Shown in pieces: positions 16,096 through 28,537 of a stretch of 64,000 nucleotides of DNA. The stretch spans positions 1 to 64,000 of the forward strand of contig NZ_BBOJ01000003.1 of assembly GCF_000974445.1 (NCBI RefSeq). The letters run 5' to 3'. Position 1 is the first letter of the stretch. Every line of letters starts with the position of its first letter. The notes under the pieces were generated by a model. That model was not told the origin of the DNA and ran no database searches. It saw nothing but the letters and a program-made list of their open reading frames with translations. This DNA comes from Lentzea aerocolonigenes (lineage in GTDB: Bacteria > Actinomycetota > Actinomycetes > Mycobacteriales > Pseudonocardiaceae). The position numbers were made by a program, and so were the translations under genes.

Positions 16096-19000
16096 ATGAA
16101 GCGGTCCGCGACAGTCCTGTCCGCATTTGTACTCGTCCTGGGCGGCGTGGCGGTGTCACCCGCCCTCGCCGCCCCTGCCGACGACCCCCTCGACGTCTAC
16201 GTGGCGCAGGTGACCCCTGCGCAGGCCGGTGCCCTGTCCAGACAAGGCTTCGACGTGGCCGGCACCAGAACCACCGGCGACAAGGTGGAGCTCGAGCTGG
16301 TGCTGTCCCAGGGCCAGCAGAAGGAACTGGCCGGGCGCGGGGTGAACGCGCAGCTCAAGAAGACCAAGGACGGCAAGACCACCAGGCAGCTCGCCGCCGA
16401 GCAGGCCGCGGGCGGGTTCACCGTGTGGCGGTCCTACGACGAACCCGGCGGCATCCGCGACCAGCTGTACTCGTTGGCGCGCAACAACCAGAACCTCGTC
16501 AAGCTCGAGGTGCTCGGCAAGACCGGGCAGGGACGCGAGATCATCGCCGTCAAGGTCACCCAGGGCGCCAACGGTCTCAAGGACGGCGTTCGTCCCGCGG
16601 TGCTCTACTCGTCGACGCAGCACGCGCGTGAGTGGATCAGCACCGAGGTGAACCGCAGACTGCTCAACCACTACGTGAACCGCTTCAAGGCGGGCGACAA
16701 CGAGATCAAGAACCTGCTCAAGTCCACCGAGCTGTGGTTCGTGCTCGTCGCCAACCCGGACGGCTACCAGTACACGTTCGACGCGGAACGGTTGTGGCGC
16801 AAGAACCTGCGCGACAACGACGGCAACGGCCAGATCACCGTCGGCGACGGCGTCGACCCGAACCGCAACTTCGACGAGCACTTCAACTACGACAACGAGG
16901 GCTCGTCGTCCGCGACCGCCAGCGAGACCTACCGCGGCCCGAGCGCGGCGTCCGAGCCCGAGACCAAGGCGATGCAGGGGCTGCTGGACCGGATCAAGCC
17001 GAAGTTCCAGTCGAACTGGCACTCCGCCGGGCAGTGGATCCTCTACCCGCAGGGCTGGCAGACCGGATCGCCCGAGGCCGACAACCCGATCTACGTGGCG
17101 CTGGCGGGCACCGACGCCAAGCCGGCGATCGCCGGGTTCGACCCCGGCATCAGCTCCGACGAGCTCTACGTGACCAACGGCGAGACCACCGACTACGCCG
17201 ACAGCCGCAACGGCACCGTGGCGTTCACCCCTGAGCTCAGCGAGGGCTGCGACGGTTGTGGTTTCGTCTTCCCGGACGACGAGACGCTCGTCGAGGCCGA
17301 GTTCCAGAAGACGCTGCCGTTCTCGCTGTCGCTCGCGAAGTCCGCGCCCGACCCGGCGAACCCGAAGTCGAGCGTCGGCATCGCCCTCAAGCCGTTCTAC
17401 CTCGACCAGGCGGAGCTGGACCAGGAGAACACGTCACTGTCCATGTTGGACTTCACCTTCGACAGGTCGTACGGCGACCCGCAGGAAGTCCGCGTGCTGG
17501 CCAAGAAGTCGCTCGGTGCCGTCACGGCCAAGTGGCAGATCGGCAACGGGCCGGTGCAGAGCGCGCCGACGAGCGAGTGGACCGGCGGCGAGCGGTACAG
17601 CGCGGGCAACTCGAACTACTACCACGTGGTGCGCGGCACGGTGACCGGCACGAACCCCGGTGACCAGGTCAAGGTCTGGTTCGAGGGCGGCGGGCAGACG
17701 AGCGACTCGTTCACCTACAGCGCCGTTTCCGAGTCCGGTGACAAGGTGCTCGTCATGGCCGCCGAGGATTACACCGGCGCGTCGCCCGCCAAGCCGGGCG
17801 TGACGGCACCGCAGTACCTCTCGTACTACACCGACGCGCTCACCGCCAACGGCGTCGCGCACGACGTGTACGACGTGGATGCCAACGGCCGCAAGGCACC
17901 CGACGCGCTCGGCGTGCTGAGCCACTACAAGGCCGTCATCTGGTACACCGGCGACGACGCCGTCACCCGTGAACCCGGTTGGGGCGCCGGCAACGCGTCC
18001 AGCCTGGCGCAGACCGAGCTGTTCGAGATCCGCGACTACCTCAACGAGGGCGGCAAGGTGCTCTACACCGGCCAGAACGCCGGGCACCAGTACGCGGGCG
18101 CGTTCGGCAACCAGGTCTACGACCCGTTCGAGAACAAGCAGTGCAGCACGCTGCCCGACGCGGCGCTGCGGTGCCGTCCGCTCGACGGTTCCGGCGACGG
18201 CGTGAACGACGTCCTCACCTACTGGTTCGGCGCGGCGGTCGTGAACAGCGGCGCCGGGCAGGATCCGGACACCGACGAAACGTTCCCGGTCAGCGGCGTC
18301 GCGAACCCGCTCACCGGCGTGTCGTTGACCCTCAACGGTGCCGACAGCGCGGACAACCAGGGCAACACCGCGTCGTTCATCACGACGAGCGGCCTGCTGC
18401 CGGTCAACGAGTACCCGCAGTTCGCGAGCGACGTCACCGCGATCTGGGACCGCCCCGGCGGCCCGTTCAAGCCGCACGCCGGTGACTACTACGTGTACTC
18501 CCAGATCAGCGACGTGTCGTACAAGCGGCTGACGCGGACGATCTCCGTGCCGGCGGGCGGCGCCCAGATGTCGTTCTGGACGTCGTTCGACACCGAGGCC
18601 GACTGGGACCACGTGTTCGTCGAGGCCCGCACGGCCGGTGGCACGAACTGGACGACTCTGCCGGACACCAACGGGCACACCACGACCGCGACCGGACTGA
18701 GCTGTCCGGAGGGCTGGCGCGACCTGCACCCGCAGCTCGACCACTACCAGACGCTCAACGCCGACGGCACCTGTTCGCCGACCGGCTCGACCGGTACCTG
18801 GAACGCGGCGTCCGGTTCGTCGGGCGGCTGGCAGCAGTGGAACGTCGACCTGACCGCCTACGCGGGCACCCAGGTCGAGGTCTCCATCGCCTACGCCAGC
18901 GACTGGGCCACGCAGGGCCTCGGCGTGTTCGTCGACGACATCATCGTCTCGACCGGTGAGGGCAGCACGTCGTTCGAGTCCGGTTTGGACGGTTGGGCCA

Positions 19001-19194
19001 TCACCGGTCCGCCGCCGGGCAGCGGGGTGAACAGCAACAACTTCATCCGCACCACCGCCGCCGGGTTCCCGGAGGGTGCCGTGGTGAAGACCGCCGACAC
19101 GCTCTACTTCGGGTTCGGTTTCGAGGGCATCTCCAGCGCCGCCGCACGCAACGCGGTGATGGACAAGGCGATCGACTACCTGCTCGGCACCTGA
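16096..19194 (+). CDS. Large secreted M14 zinc carboxypeptidase with immune-inhibitor-A-like C-terminus
   Basis: A 1032-residue exported metallopeptidase. A signal peptide (KRSATVLSAFVLVLGGVAVSPALA) is followed by a propeptide-like region and an M14 domain: zinc ligands His 176 and Glu 179 (HAREWIS), His 309 (NWHSAGQW), and catalytic Glu 380 (FTPELSEG), with NPDGYQYTF and DPNRNFDEHF. Beyond residue ~440 come a class-I-amidotransferase-like fold and a region resembling the C-terminal domain of immune inhibitor A (QMSFWTSFDTEADWDHVFVE ... GLGVFVDDI). Likely role: extracellular peptide scavenging. ATG at 16096 follows GGAGGAA. Confidence 0.87.
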   Translation: MKRSATVLSAFVLVLGGVAVSPALAAPADDPLDVYVAQVTPAQAGALSRQGFDVAGTRTTGDKVELELVLSQGQQKELAGRGVNAQLKKTKDGKTTRQLAAEQAAGGFTVWRSYDEPGGIRDQLYSLARNNQNLVKLEVLGKTGQGREIIAVKVTQGANGLKDGVRPAVLYSSTQHAREWISTEVNRRLLNHYVNRFKAGDNEIKNLLKSTELWFVLVANPDGYQYTFDAERLWRKNLRDNDGNGQITVGDGVDPNRNFDEHFNYDNEGSSSATASETYRGPSAASEPETKAMQGLLDRIKPKFQSNWHSAGQWILYPQGWQTGSPEADNPIYVALAGTDAKPAIAGFDPGISSDELYVTNGETTDYADSRNGTVAFTPELSEGCDGCGFVFPDDETLVEAEFQKTLPFSLSLAKSAPDPANPKSSVGIALKPFYLDQAELDQENTSLSMLDFTFDRSYGDPQEVRVLAKKSLGAVTAKWQIGNGPVQSAPTSEWTGGERYSAGNSNYYHVVRGTVTGTNPGDQVKVWFEGGGQTSDSFTYSAVSESGDKVLVMAAEDYTGASPAKPGVTAPQYLSYYTDALTANGVAHDVYDVDANGRKAPDALGVLSHYKAVIWYTGDDAVTREPGWGAGNASSLAQTELFEIRDYLNEGGKVLYTGQNAGHQYAGAFGNQVYDPFENKQCSTLPDAALRCRPLDGSGDGVNDVLTYWFGAAVVNSGAGQDPDTDETFPVSGVANPLTGVSLTLNGADSADNQGNTASFITTSGLLPVNEYPQFASDVTAIWDRPGGPFKPHAGDYYVYSQISDVSYKRLTRTISVPAGGAQMSFWTSFDTEADWDHVFVEARTAGGTNWTTLPDTNGHTTTATGLSCPEGWRDLHPQLDHYQTLNADGTCSPTGSTGTWNAASGSSGGWQQWNVDLTAYAGTQVEVSIAYASDWATQGLGVFVDDIIVSTGEGSTSFESGLDGWAITGPPPGSGVNSNNFIRTTAAGFPEGAVVKTADTLYFGFGFEGISSAAARNAVMDKAIDYLLGT

Positions 19195-19210
19195 TCAGCA
19201 CACCCTCCAA

Positions 19211-19244
19211 GCGGGCGGCGCGGTGTCCACACCGCGCCGCCCGC
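19211..19244 (+). terminator. Strong hairpin after the carboxypeptidase gene
   Basis: Perfect 16-bp stem (left arm 19211-19226, right arm 19229-19244) with a CC loop, 17 bp past the stop codon. It has no T-run, as is common in high-GC actinobacteria. Confidence 0.7.
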
Positions 19245-19279
19245 ACGCGAAATGCCCTGAACAGGCCTAACATGGAGGC

Positions 19280-19438
19280 ATGGGCACGAAGACCCTCGAA
19301 CTGACCGACGAGGAGCTCGTCCTCCTCCGGCACGCGCTGCGCCACTACCTCTCGGATTTCGGCCACGAGGAGGCCGACATCCTGCGGAAGACCCGCGCGT
19401 TGCTCGCCAAACTGCCCGAGCCGGCCACCTCCAGGTAG
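19280..19438 (+). CDS. Small helical protein of unknown function (52 aa)
   Basis: A 52-residue protein of two predicted amphipathic helices (LELTDEELVLLRHALRHYLS and HEEADILRKTRALLAKL) with codon usage like real genes of the region. TAACAT (19268-19273) lies six bases before the ATG, the leaderless pattern seen elsewhere in the window. It overlaps the 3' part of an opposite-strand reading frame (19345-19701), of which it is the better candidate. Confidence 0.6.
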   Translation: MGTKTLELTDEELVLLRHALRHYLSDFGHEEADILRKTRALLAKLPEPATSR

Positions 19439-19701
19439 GCGGCGGGGCCACCGACCTCGACGGGCGCCGTCGAGCGGTTCCGCCTTGCCCGCACCAGGCA
19501 CCAGCCGAGGAACGCGAGGGCGAGCCACACGTAGGTGTTGCCGATCAGGTGCTGCCACCACGTCCACGTCAGTTCGCGGTCACCGGCCGTCGGCAGCAGC
19601 CAGTGCGGCCCGATCGCGAACACCGCCGCCGCCACTGCGAAACGCCTCTGCGTGGCCAGCACCGCGCAGAGCACGAACGGGACGAACAGCAGGGCGTTCA
19701 A
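19345..19701 (-). CDS. Possible small membrane protein
   Basis: A reading frame of ~118 codons with hydrophobic helices (LLFVPFVLCAVLA, FAVAAAVFAIGPHWLL, TYVWLALAFLGWCLV). It continues in phase directly after the stop of the upstream aminotransferase gene; the best start is a TTG at 19701 with GGCGGAG close by. The last ~30 residues look non-coding and overlap the 52-residue gene. It may be a decayed membrane protein gene. Confidence 0.35.
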   Translation of the reverse strand: MNALLFVPFVLCAVLATQRRFAVAAAVFAIGPHWLLPTAGDRELTWTWWQHLIGNTYVWLALAFLGWCLVRARRNRSTAPVEVGGPAAYLEVAGSGSLASNARVFRRMSASSWPKSER

Positions 19702-19764
19702 CAGCTCCGCCGACCCGAGCAGCGAGAAACCGTTGAGGTGGCAGAAGTCCCGGAACCCGGGAAG

Positions 19765-20997
<1,233 letters not shown>

Positions 20998-21032
20998 CTA
21001 GACGCTACGAACGGGTGAGCATCAGGTCCATC

Positions 21033-22298
21033 TCACAATTCCACGCTGGCTGTTCGGAAATACTGCACAGCTTGACTTCTCCCCCTCGTGAATGAGGGGG
21101 ATTCCTGCGGCTCGCGCCGCGGGGTTTTCTGCTTCGTCGCCGACTGCCCGCCCGGAGGGTTCCGTTGAGGTCTTACACCGGCTCCACAGACTGTCACCGC
21201 CAGCCCGGCGGCCAGAATGTTGCGTGCCGCGTTCACATCCCGATCATGGATCGTGCCGCAGCCGCAGGTCCACGTACGCACGCTCAGCGGCATCGCCGAC
21301 GCGAGCGCGCCGCACGCCGAGCACAGCTTGGACGACGGGAACCAACGATCGACCACGGTCACGTTCCGCCCGTGCCAGCTCGCTTTGTACTCCAGTTGTT
21401 GCCGGAACTGCCGCCAGCTCGCGTCGTTGATGGCGCGGGCGAGGCGGTGGTTGCCGACCATGTTCGACACCGCGAGATCCTCGATCACGAGCGTTTGGGT
21501 TTCACGCACGAGCCGAGTAGTGATCTTGTGCAGGTAGTCGGTGCGTCGGTCGGTGATCCGGGCGTGGATGCGGGCGACCTTGACGCGGGCCTTGGCCCGG
21601 TTGTTGCTGTCCTTCTGCTTGCGGCACAACGCTCGCTGCGCCTTGGCCAGCGCCGTCCGGTCGCGCCGCTCGTGCCGGGGATTACCGATCTTCTCCCCGG
21701 TCGACAGCACCAGCAGGTGGTCGAGGCCGACATCGATGCCCACCACCGCATCGGTGGCGGGCAACGGGGTCACGCTCGGGTCTTCGCACAGCAGGGAGAC
21801 GAACCAGCGTCCGGCCGAGTCCCGCGACACCGTCACCGTCGACGGTGTCGCCCCTTCGGGCATTGGCCGCGACCAGCGGATGTCCAGCGGCTCGGCCATC
21901 TTCGCCAGCGTCAACACCCCGTCACGCCAGCGGAACGCCGACCGCGTGTACTCCGCACTGGCACGCGACCTCTTCCGCGACTTGAACCGCGGAAAACGCG
22001 CACGCCTCGCCCAGAAGTTGCCGAACGCCGCCTGCAGATGCCGCAACGCCTGCTGCAACGGCACCGACGACACCTCGGCCAGAAACGCCAGCTCCTCGGT
22101 GCGCTTCCACGCGGTCAGCAACGCCGACGTGGCCTCATACCCGACCCGCTCCCCGCGCAGGGCCCACGCCTCGCTGCGAGCCTGCAACGCCAGGTTGTAC
22201 ACCTTGCGGACACACCCGAACGTACGCGACAGCTCCACAGCCTGCGCCTCGCTCGGATAGAAGCGGAACTTGAACGCCCGCTTCACCTGCCCATTCAC
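21033..22298 (-). CDS. tnpB: TnpB RNA-guided nuclease (IS200/IS605 family)
   Basis: A 421-codon TnpB with all RuvC residues: Asp 189 (VGIDVGLDHL), Glu 273 (LVIEDLAVSN) and Asp 354 (HDRDVNAARN), and a zinc ribbon (Cys 326, 329, 345, 347). TnpB is the guide-RNA-directed DNA nuclease of IS605-type elements and ancestor of Cas12; it helps keep the element at its donor site. No TnpA is present, so the element is of the TnpB-only kind. The transposon end (21072) falls before the stop codon, so about the last 12 residues come from flanking DNA. Confidence 0.9.
   Translation of the reverse strand: MNGQVKRAFKFRFYPSEAQAVELSRTFGCVRKVYNLALQARSEAWALRGERVGYEATSALLTAWKRTEELAFLAEVSSVPLQQALRHLQAAFGNFWARRARFPRFKSRKRSRASAEYTRSAFRWRDGVLTLAKMAEPLDIRWSRPMPEGATPSTVTVSRDSAGRWFVSLLCEDPSVTPLPATDAVVGIDVGLDHLLVLSTGEKIGNPRHERRDRTALAKAQRALCRKQKDSNNRAKARVKVARIHARITDRRTDYLHKITTRLVRETQTLVIEDLAVSNMVGNHRLARAINDASWRQFRQQLEYKASWHGRNVTVVDRWFPSSKLCSACGALASAMPLSVRTWTCGCGTIHDRDVNAARNILAAGLAVTVCGAGVRPQRNPPGGQSATKQKTPRREPQESPSFTRGRSQAVQYFRTASVEL
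21052..21200 (-). ncRNA. Predicted omega-RNA (reRNA) of TnpB
   Basis: TnpB guide RNAs start inside the 3' part of tnpB and run over the right end into flanking DNA. Here the right-end hairpin CCCCCTCATTCACGAGGGGG (21081-21100, minus strand) is followed by GAGAAGTCAA ending at 21072, and the next ~16-20 bases down to about 21052 would be the guide. The extent is inferred from the family; the 5' end is a guess. Confidence 0.4.
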
Positions 22299-22330
22299 CG
22301 TTCACAAATTACCAAGTCTCTGTGTGGCCA
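21072..22330 (-). mobile_element. TnpB-only IS605-type element
   Basis: The right end is defined by the subterminal hairpin and the TCAA terminus at 21072-21075. The left end must lie just upstream of the start codon, around 22299-22330, but I could not identify its target motif with confidence. It sits in the intergenic region between a dialkylglycine-decarboxylase-type gene and a LysR gene. Confidence 0.6.
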
Positions 22331-22441
22331 CGAGGGTTGGGGTTGTGGATGCCGTGACGGCGAGACGGTTGTCCCTGCCCTGCTTCGGAAGGCCCGATTC
22401 CTCCCCGCTCTGACGGACGGGGTCTCCTCGGAGGACGTCAG

Positions 22442-23320
22442 ATGACGCTGAACCCGTGGCGCCTGCGCCTGCTCAGCCAGCTCGACGCACTGGGCACCGT
22501 GCGGGCCGTGGCGCAGGCCGCGAACCTGAGTGCTTCGAGCGTGTCGCAGCAGCTCGCGGTGCTCGAGAGCGAGACGCGCACGCAGTTGCTCGAACGGACG
22601 GGGCGGCGGGTGCGGCTGACGTCGGCCGGGCTGATCCTGGCGCGGCGGGCCCGCTCGATCCTCGACCAGATGGACGCCGTCGAGGCCGAGCTGAGAGGTC
22701 TCGCCGACGAACCGTCCGGGCTCATCCGGCTGGGCGCGTTCCAGAGCTCGATCCACACGCTGGCCGTGCCGGCGATCGCCCGCCTGCGGCACCCGCACCT
22801 CCAGGTCGAACTGGTCGAGCTGGAGCCGCACGCGAGCATGCCCGCGCTGCTGGCGGGTGAGGTCGACGTGATCATCACGACGACCGACTTCGTGGAGCTG
22901 CCGGTGCCGCGCGACATCGACGTCGTGCCGCTGGGCGAGGACCCGATCGTGCTGCTCTCACCGCCCGGCCAGCCCAAGAACGACCTCGCCGCCTGCAAGG
23001 ACGAGCCGTGGGCGTTCGACGTTCCCGGCTCGTACATGGCGAACCTCGCCACCCGGCTGTGCAGGCAGGCCGGGTTCGAACCGAGGGTGGTGGGCCGGTT
23101 CAGCAACTACATGCTGACGCTCAAGCACGTCGAGGCCGGTCTCGCGGTCGCGGTGCTGCCCGCGCTGGCCGTCGACCGGCGGTTCGACGTCGTCACGAAG
23201 GAGCTGCCGGTGACGAGGAGGATCACCGCCGCGGTGCGCAGGGACTCGCGCGCCGCGATCACCGTCGTGCTCGACGCCCTGCATACTTCGGTCGCAGTCG
23301 GACGAGAGGTGACCAGGTGA
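22442..23320 (+). CDS. LysR-family transcription regulator
   Basis: A 292-residue LysR-type regulator: N-terminal winged HTH (LLSQLDALGTVRAVAQAANLSASSVSQQLAVLE ... LTSAGLIL) and a periplasmic-binding-like effector domain from residue ~95. GGAGG seven bases before the ATG sets the start. The most likely original target is the dialkylglycine-decarboxylase-type gene on the other side of the TnpB element. Its last bases overlap the start of the LacI gene (GTGA), so the two regulators are probably co-translated. Confidence 0.83.
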   Translation: MTLNPWRLRLLSQLDALGTVRAVAQAANLSASSVSQQLAVLESETRTQLLERTGRRVRLTSAGLILARRARSILDQMDAVEAELRGLADEPSGLIRLGAFQSSIHTLAVPAIARLRHPHLQVELVELEPHASMPALLAGEVDVIITTTDFVELPVPRDIDVVPLGEDPIVLLSPPGQPKNDLAACKDEPWAFDVPGSYMANLATRLCRQAGFEPRVVGRFSNYMLTLKHVEAGLAVAVLPALAVDRRFDVVTKELPVTRRITAAVRRDSRAAITVVLDALHTSVAVGREVTR

Positions 23321-24300
23321 GCAAGCGCGTCACGATCAACGACGTCGCGCAGGCCGCCGGGGTCTCGCGGCAGACGGTGTCGCGCGCCCTCAACGACAAG
23401 GGCGAGATCGACGCCGGCACCAAGCAACGCGTCATCGACGCCGCGCGCGAGCTGGGGTACCGCCCGAGCCGGTTCGCCCGCGGGCTCGTGCGGCAGGACA
23501 CGACGACGATCGGTCTCGTGATCCCCGACCTGCTCAACCCGTTCTTCACCGAGGTCGCCGCAGGAGCGCTGGAGGCGGCCCGCGCCCGCGGGTGGCACGT
23601 GATCGTCTACGACACCGCCGACAGCGTCGACACCGAACGCGGCACGCTGGAGGTCGTCGCGTCCCAGGTCGACGCCGTGGTCGGCTACTTCAGTCTGGAC
23701 GAGGCCGAGCTCGACACCCACCTCAGCGGTCTTCCCGCCGTGCTGATCGGGCGTGAGCACCGGACGCCGAGGTTCAGCTCCATCCGCATCGAGGGCGCGG
23801 CAGGCGTCCGCGAGGCTGTCGATCACCTCTTCGCCAAGGGGCACCGCAGGATCGGCATGCTCGACTACGCGGGCCGCGCCGAGCCGAGCATCCGGCGCGC
23901 GTGGTTCGCCGACGCCATGACCGCGCACGGGCTCGCCGACGACGCGGTCGGCACCGCGGTGCAGTCGGTCGACGGCGGCACCGAGGCGCTGACCGGGCTC
24001 CTCGCCCAGCACCCCTCGCTGACCGCCGTGTTCACGTTCAACGACATCATCGCGATCGGCGCGCTGCGGGCTGCCCGGCGCCTCGGGCGGACGGTGCCGG
24101 ACGACCTGGCCGTGGTCGGGTTCGACGGGCTCCAGCTCGGCACCGTCGTCGATCCGGCGCTCACCAGCGTCGCGCTCGACACCCGGCGGGTGGGCACGCT
24201 CGCGATCGAGCAGGCGGGCAGGCTGCTGACCGACGCACCGCTCCTGCCCGACGAGGAACTGCAGGTCAACGCCGTTCTGGTAGTCCGCGAGTCCGCCTGA
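23317..24300 (+). CDS. LacI-family repressor
   Basis: A 327-residue LacI/GalR regulator: classic HTH (RVTINDVAQAAGVSRQTVSRALNDKGEIDAGTKQRVIDAARELGY) with hinge helix (RFARGLVR), and a sugar-binding core (IGLVIPDLLNPFFTEV, VFTFNDIIAIGALRAARRLGR, DLAVVGFDGL). GTG start overlaps the LysR stop by 4 bp. Palindromic operators follow at 24348-24371 in front of the beta-galactosidase gene, so it most likely represses that gene and responds to a galactoside. Confidence 0.87.
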   Translation: MSKRVTINDVAQAAGVSRQTVSRALNDKGEIDAGTKQRVIDAARELGYRPSRFARGLVRQDTTTIGLVIPDLLNPFFTEVAAGALEAARARGWHVIVYDTADSVDTERGTLEVVASQVDAVVGYFSLDEAELDTHLSGLPAVLIGREHRTPRFSSIRIEGAAGVREAVDHLFAKGHRRIGMLDYAGRAEPSIRRAWFADAMTAHGLADDAVGTAVQSVDGGTEALTGLLAQHPSLTAVFTFNDIIAIGALRAARRLGRTVPDDLAVVGFDGLQLGTVVDPALTSVALDTRRVGTLAIEQAGRLLTDAPLLPDEELQVNAVLVVRESA

Positions 24301-24305
24301 CCCCC

Positions 24306-27147
<2,842 letters not shown>

Positions 27148-27188
27148 GTCGCGCCTAGGCTCGGGAGCAGGGTGATCTAGGAGGATCG

Positions 27189-28196
27189 GTGCCGCGGAAG
27201 TCAGAGCCGTTGCGGAAGCTGGGTTTTCTCACCATCGGGCTGTTCGACGAGCACGATCCCGGCGCGGGCCACCGGTCCACGCTCGACATCATCGCGCTGG
27301 GCGAGGAGCTCGGGTTCGACAGCGCGTGGGTCCGGCACCGGCACCTGCAGTTCGGGATCTCCTCGCCGATCGCGGTGCTGGCCGCCGCGAGCCAGCGGAC
27401 CAGCCGGATCAGCCTCGGCACCGCCGTCATCCCACTGGGCTGGGAGAACCCGTTGCGGCTCGCCGAGGACCTGGCGACGGTCGACGTGCTGTCCGGCGGC
27501 CGGCTGAACCCCGGGGTCAGCGTCGGGCCGCCGATGCACTACGACGACGTCAAGCACGCGCTCTACCCGGAGACCGCGGACGTCGAGAACTTCAGCTACG
27601 ACCGGCTGCAACGGCTGCTGGACTTCGTGGGCGGCAAGAAGGTCACGGACTTCAGCGGCACCGAGGGCATCGAGGTGTTCTCCGACCGCGTCCAGCCGCA
27701 CTCGGCCGGTCTGAGCGAACGGATGTGGTACGGCGGCGGCAGCCTCCGCTCGGCCAGGTGGGCGGGCGAGCACGGCATGAACCTGTTGTGCAGCAACGTG
27801 GTGCAGGCCGAGGAGTCGGAGGACTTCGCCGAGATCCAGCTCTCGCACGTCAGGACGTTCCGCGAGCACGGCGGCGGACGGGTCTCCCAGGGTCTCGTGG
27901 TGATCCCGACCGACTCGGCCACCGCCGAACAGCGCGCGAAGTACCAGGACTACGTGGACCAGCGCACGCCGCGCACGGCCACCCCGGTCGGGCCGCGGCG
28001 GTTCATGTTCGCCCGCGACCTGATCGGCACGTCCGCCGAGATCGCCGAGCAGCTGTACGCGCATCTCGCGTTCCAGGAGGTCGACGAGGTGGCGTTCGCG
28101 CTGCCGTTCAGCTTCGAGCACGAGGACTACGTGCAGATCCTCACCGACATCGCCACGAAGCTGGGGCCTGAGCTGGGCTGGCAGCCCGGTCACTGA
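27189..28196 (+). CDS. Luciferase-like (LLM) flavin-dependent oxidoreductase
   Basis: A 335-residue bacterial-luciferase-like TIM barrel (LGFLTIGLFDEHDPGAGHRSTL, AWVRHRHLQFGISSPIAVLAAASQRTSRISLGTAVIPLGWENPLRLAEDLATVDVLSGGRLNPGVSVG). It would use FMNH2 or F420; the substrate is unknown. GTG at 27189 follows AGGAGG closely. It stands alone between beta-galactosidase and a strong terminator and need not share the lactose function. Confidence 0.82.
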   Translation: MPRKSEPLRKLGFLTIGLFDEHDPGAGHRSTLDIIALGEELGFDSAWVRHRHLQFGISSPIAVLAAASQRTSRISLGTAVIPLGWENPLRLAEDLATVDVLSGGRLNPGVSVGPPMHYDDVKHALYPETADVENFSYDRLQRLLDFVGGKKVTDFSGTEGIEVFSDRVQPHSAGLSERMWYGGGSLRSARWAGEHGMNLLCSNVVQAEESEDFAEIQLSHVRTFREHGGGRVSQGLVVIPTDSATAEQRAKYQDYVDQRTPRTATPVGPRRFMFARDLIGTSAEIAEQLYAHLAFQEVDEVAFALPFSFEHEDYVQILTDIATKLGPELGWQPGH

Positions 28197-28197
28197 C

Positions 28198-28231
28198 GAG
28201 GGCCCCTGATCCAATCGGATCAGGGGCCCTC
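28198..28231. terminator. Bidirectional hairpin terminator
   Basis: Perfect 15-bp stem GAGGGCCCCTGATCC / GGATCAGGGGCCCTC with an AATC loop. It lies between the convergent oxidoreductase gene and the 38-codon gene and can serve both. Confidence 0.8.
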
Positions 28232-28244
28232 TCACGTGGTGGTG

Positions 28245-28361
28245 CTAGAAGCCGAAGTGGTCGGCCAGCCAGGCGATCGCCGCCCGAACCAGACCTGACA
28301 CGGTGCCGCTGATGACGGCGTACCTCAGGTGACGCGGCTTCGAGTCCTGTGCGCTGCTCAT
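28245..28361 (-). CDS. Small protein of 38 residues
   Basis: A short gene supported by a perfect GGAGG four bases before the ATG and by the terminator just after it. The peptide has a basic N-terminus (SSAQDSKPRHLRY) and a hydrophobic amphipathic stretch (AVISGTVSGLVRAAIAWLADHFGF), so it may bind membranes. It is divergent from the HTH/P-loop/TPR gene at 28538 with 176 bp between. No family recognised. Confidence 0.55.
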   Translation of the reverse strand: MSSAQDSKPRHLRYAVISGTVSGLVRAAIAWLADHFGF

Positions 28362-28537
28362 GTCGCCTCCGGCTGTTGGGGACGGGTGTGGTCCGTCGAG
28401 AACCACGATGAGCCATTGCGCCGTTCGGGTGCGCAATCCCGAACATCAGGTTTCTTCACCACGATTCGCGCTGGTGACGGCTATCTTCTTCCGTTCGGAG
28501 TCACGCAGTCCGAACGATCCGAACGGCAGGGATGGCG

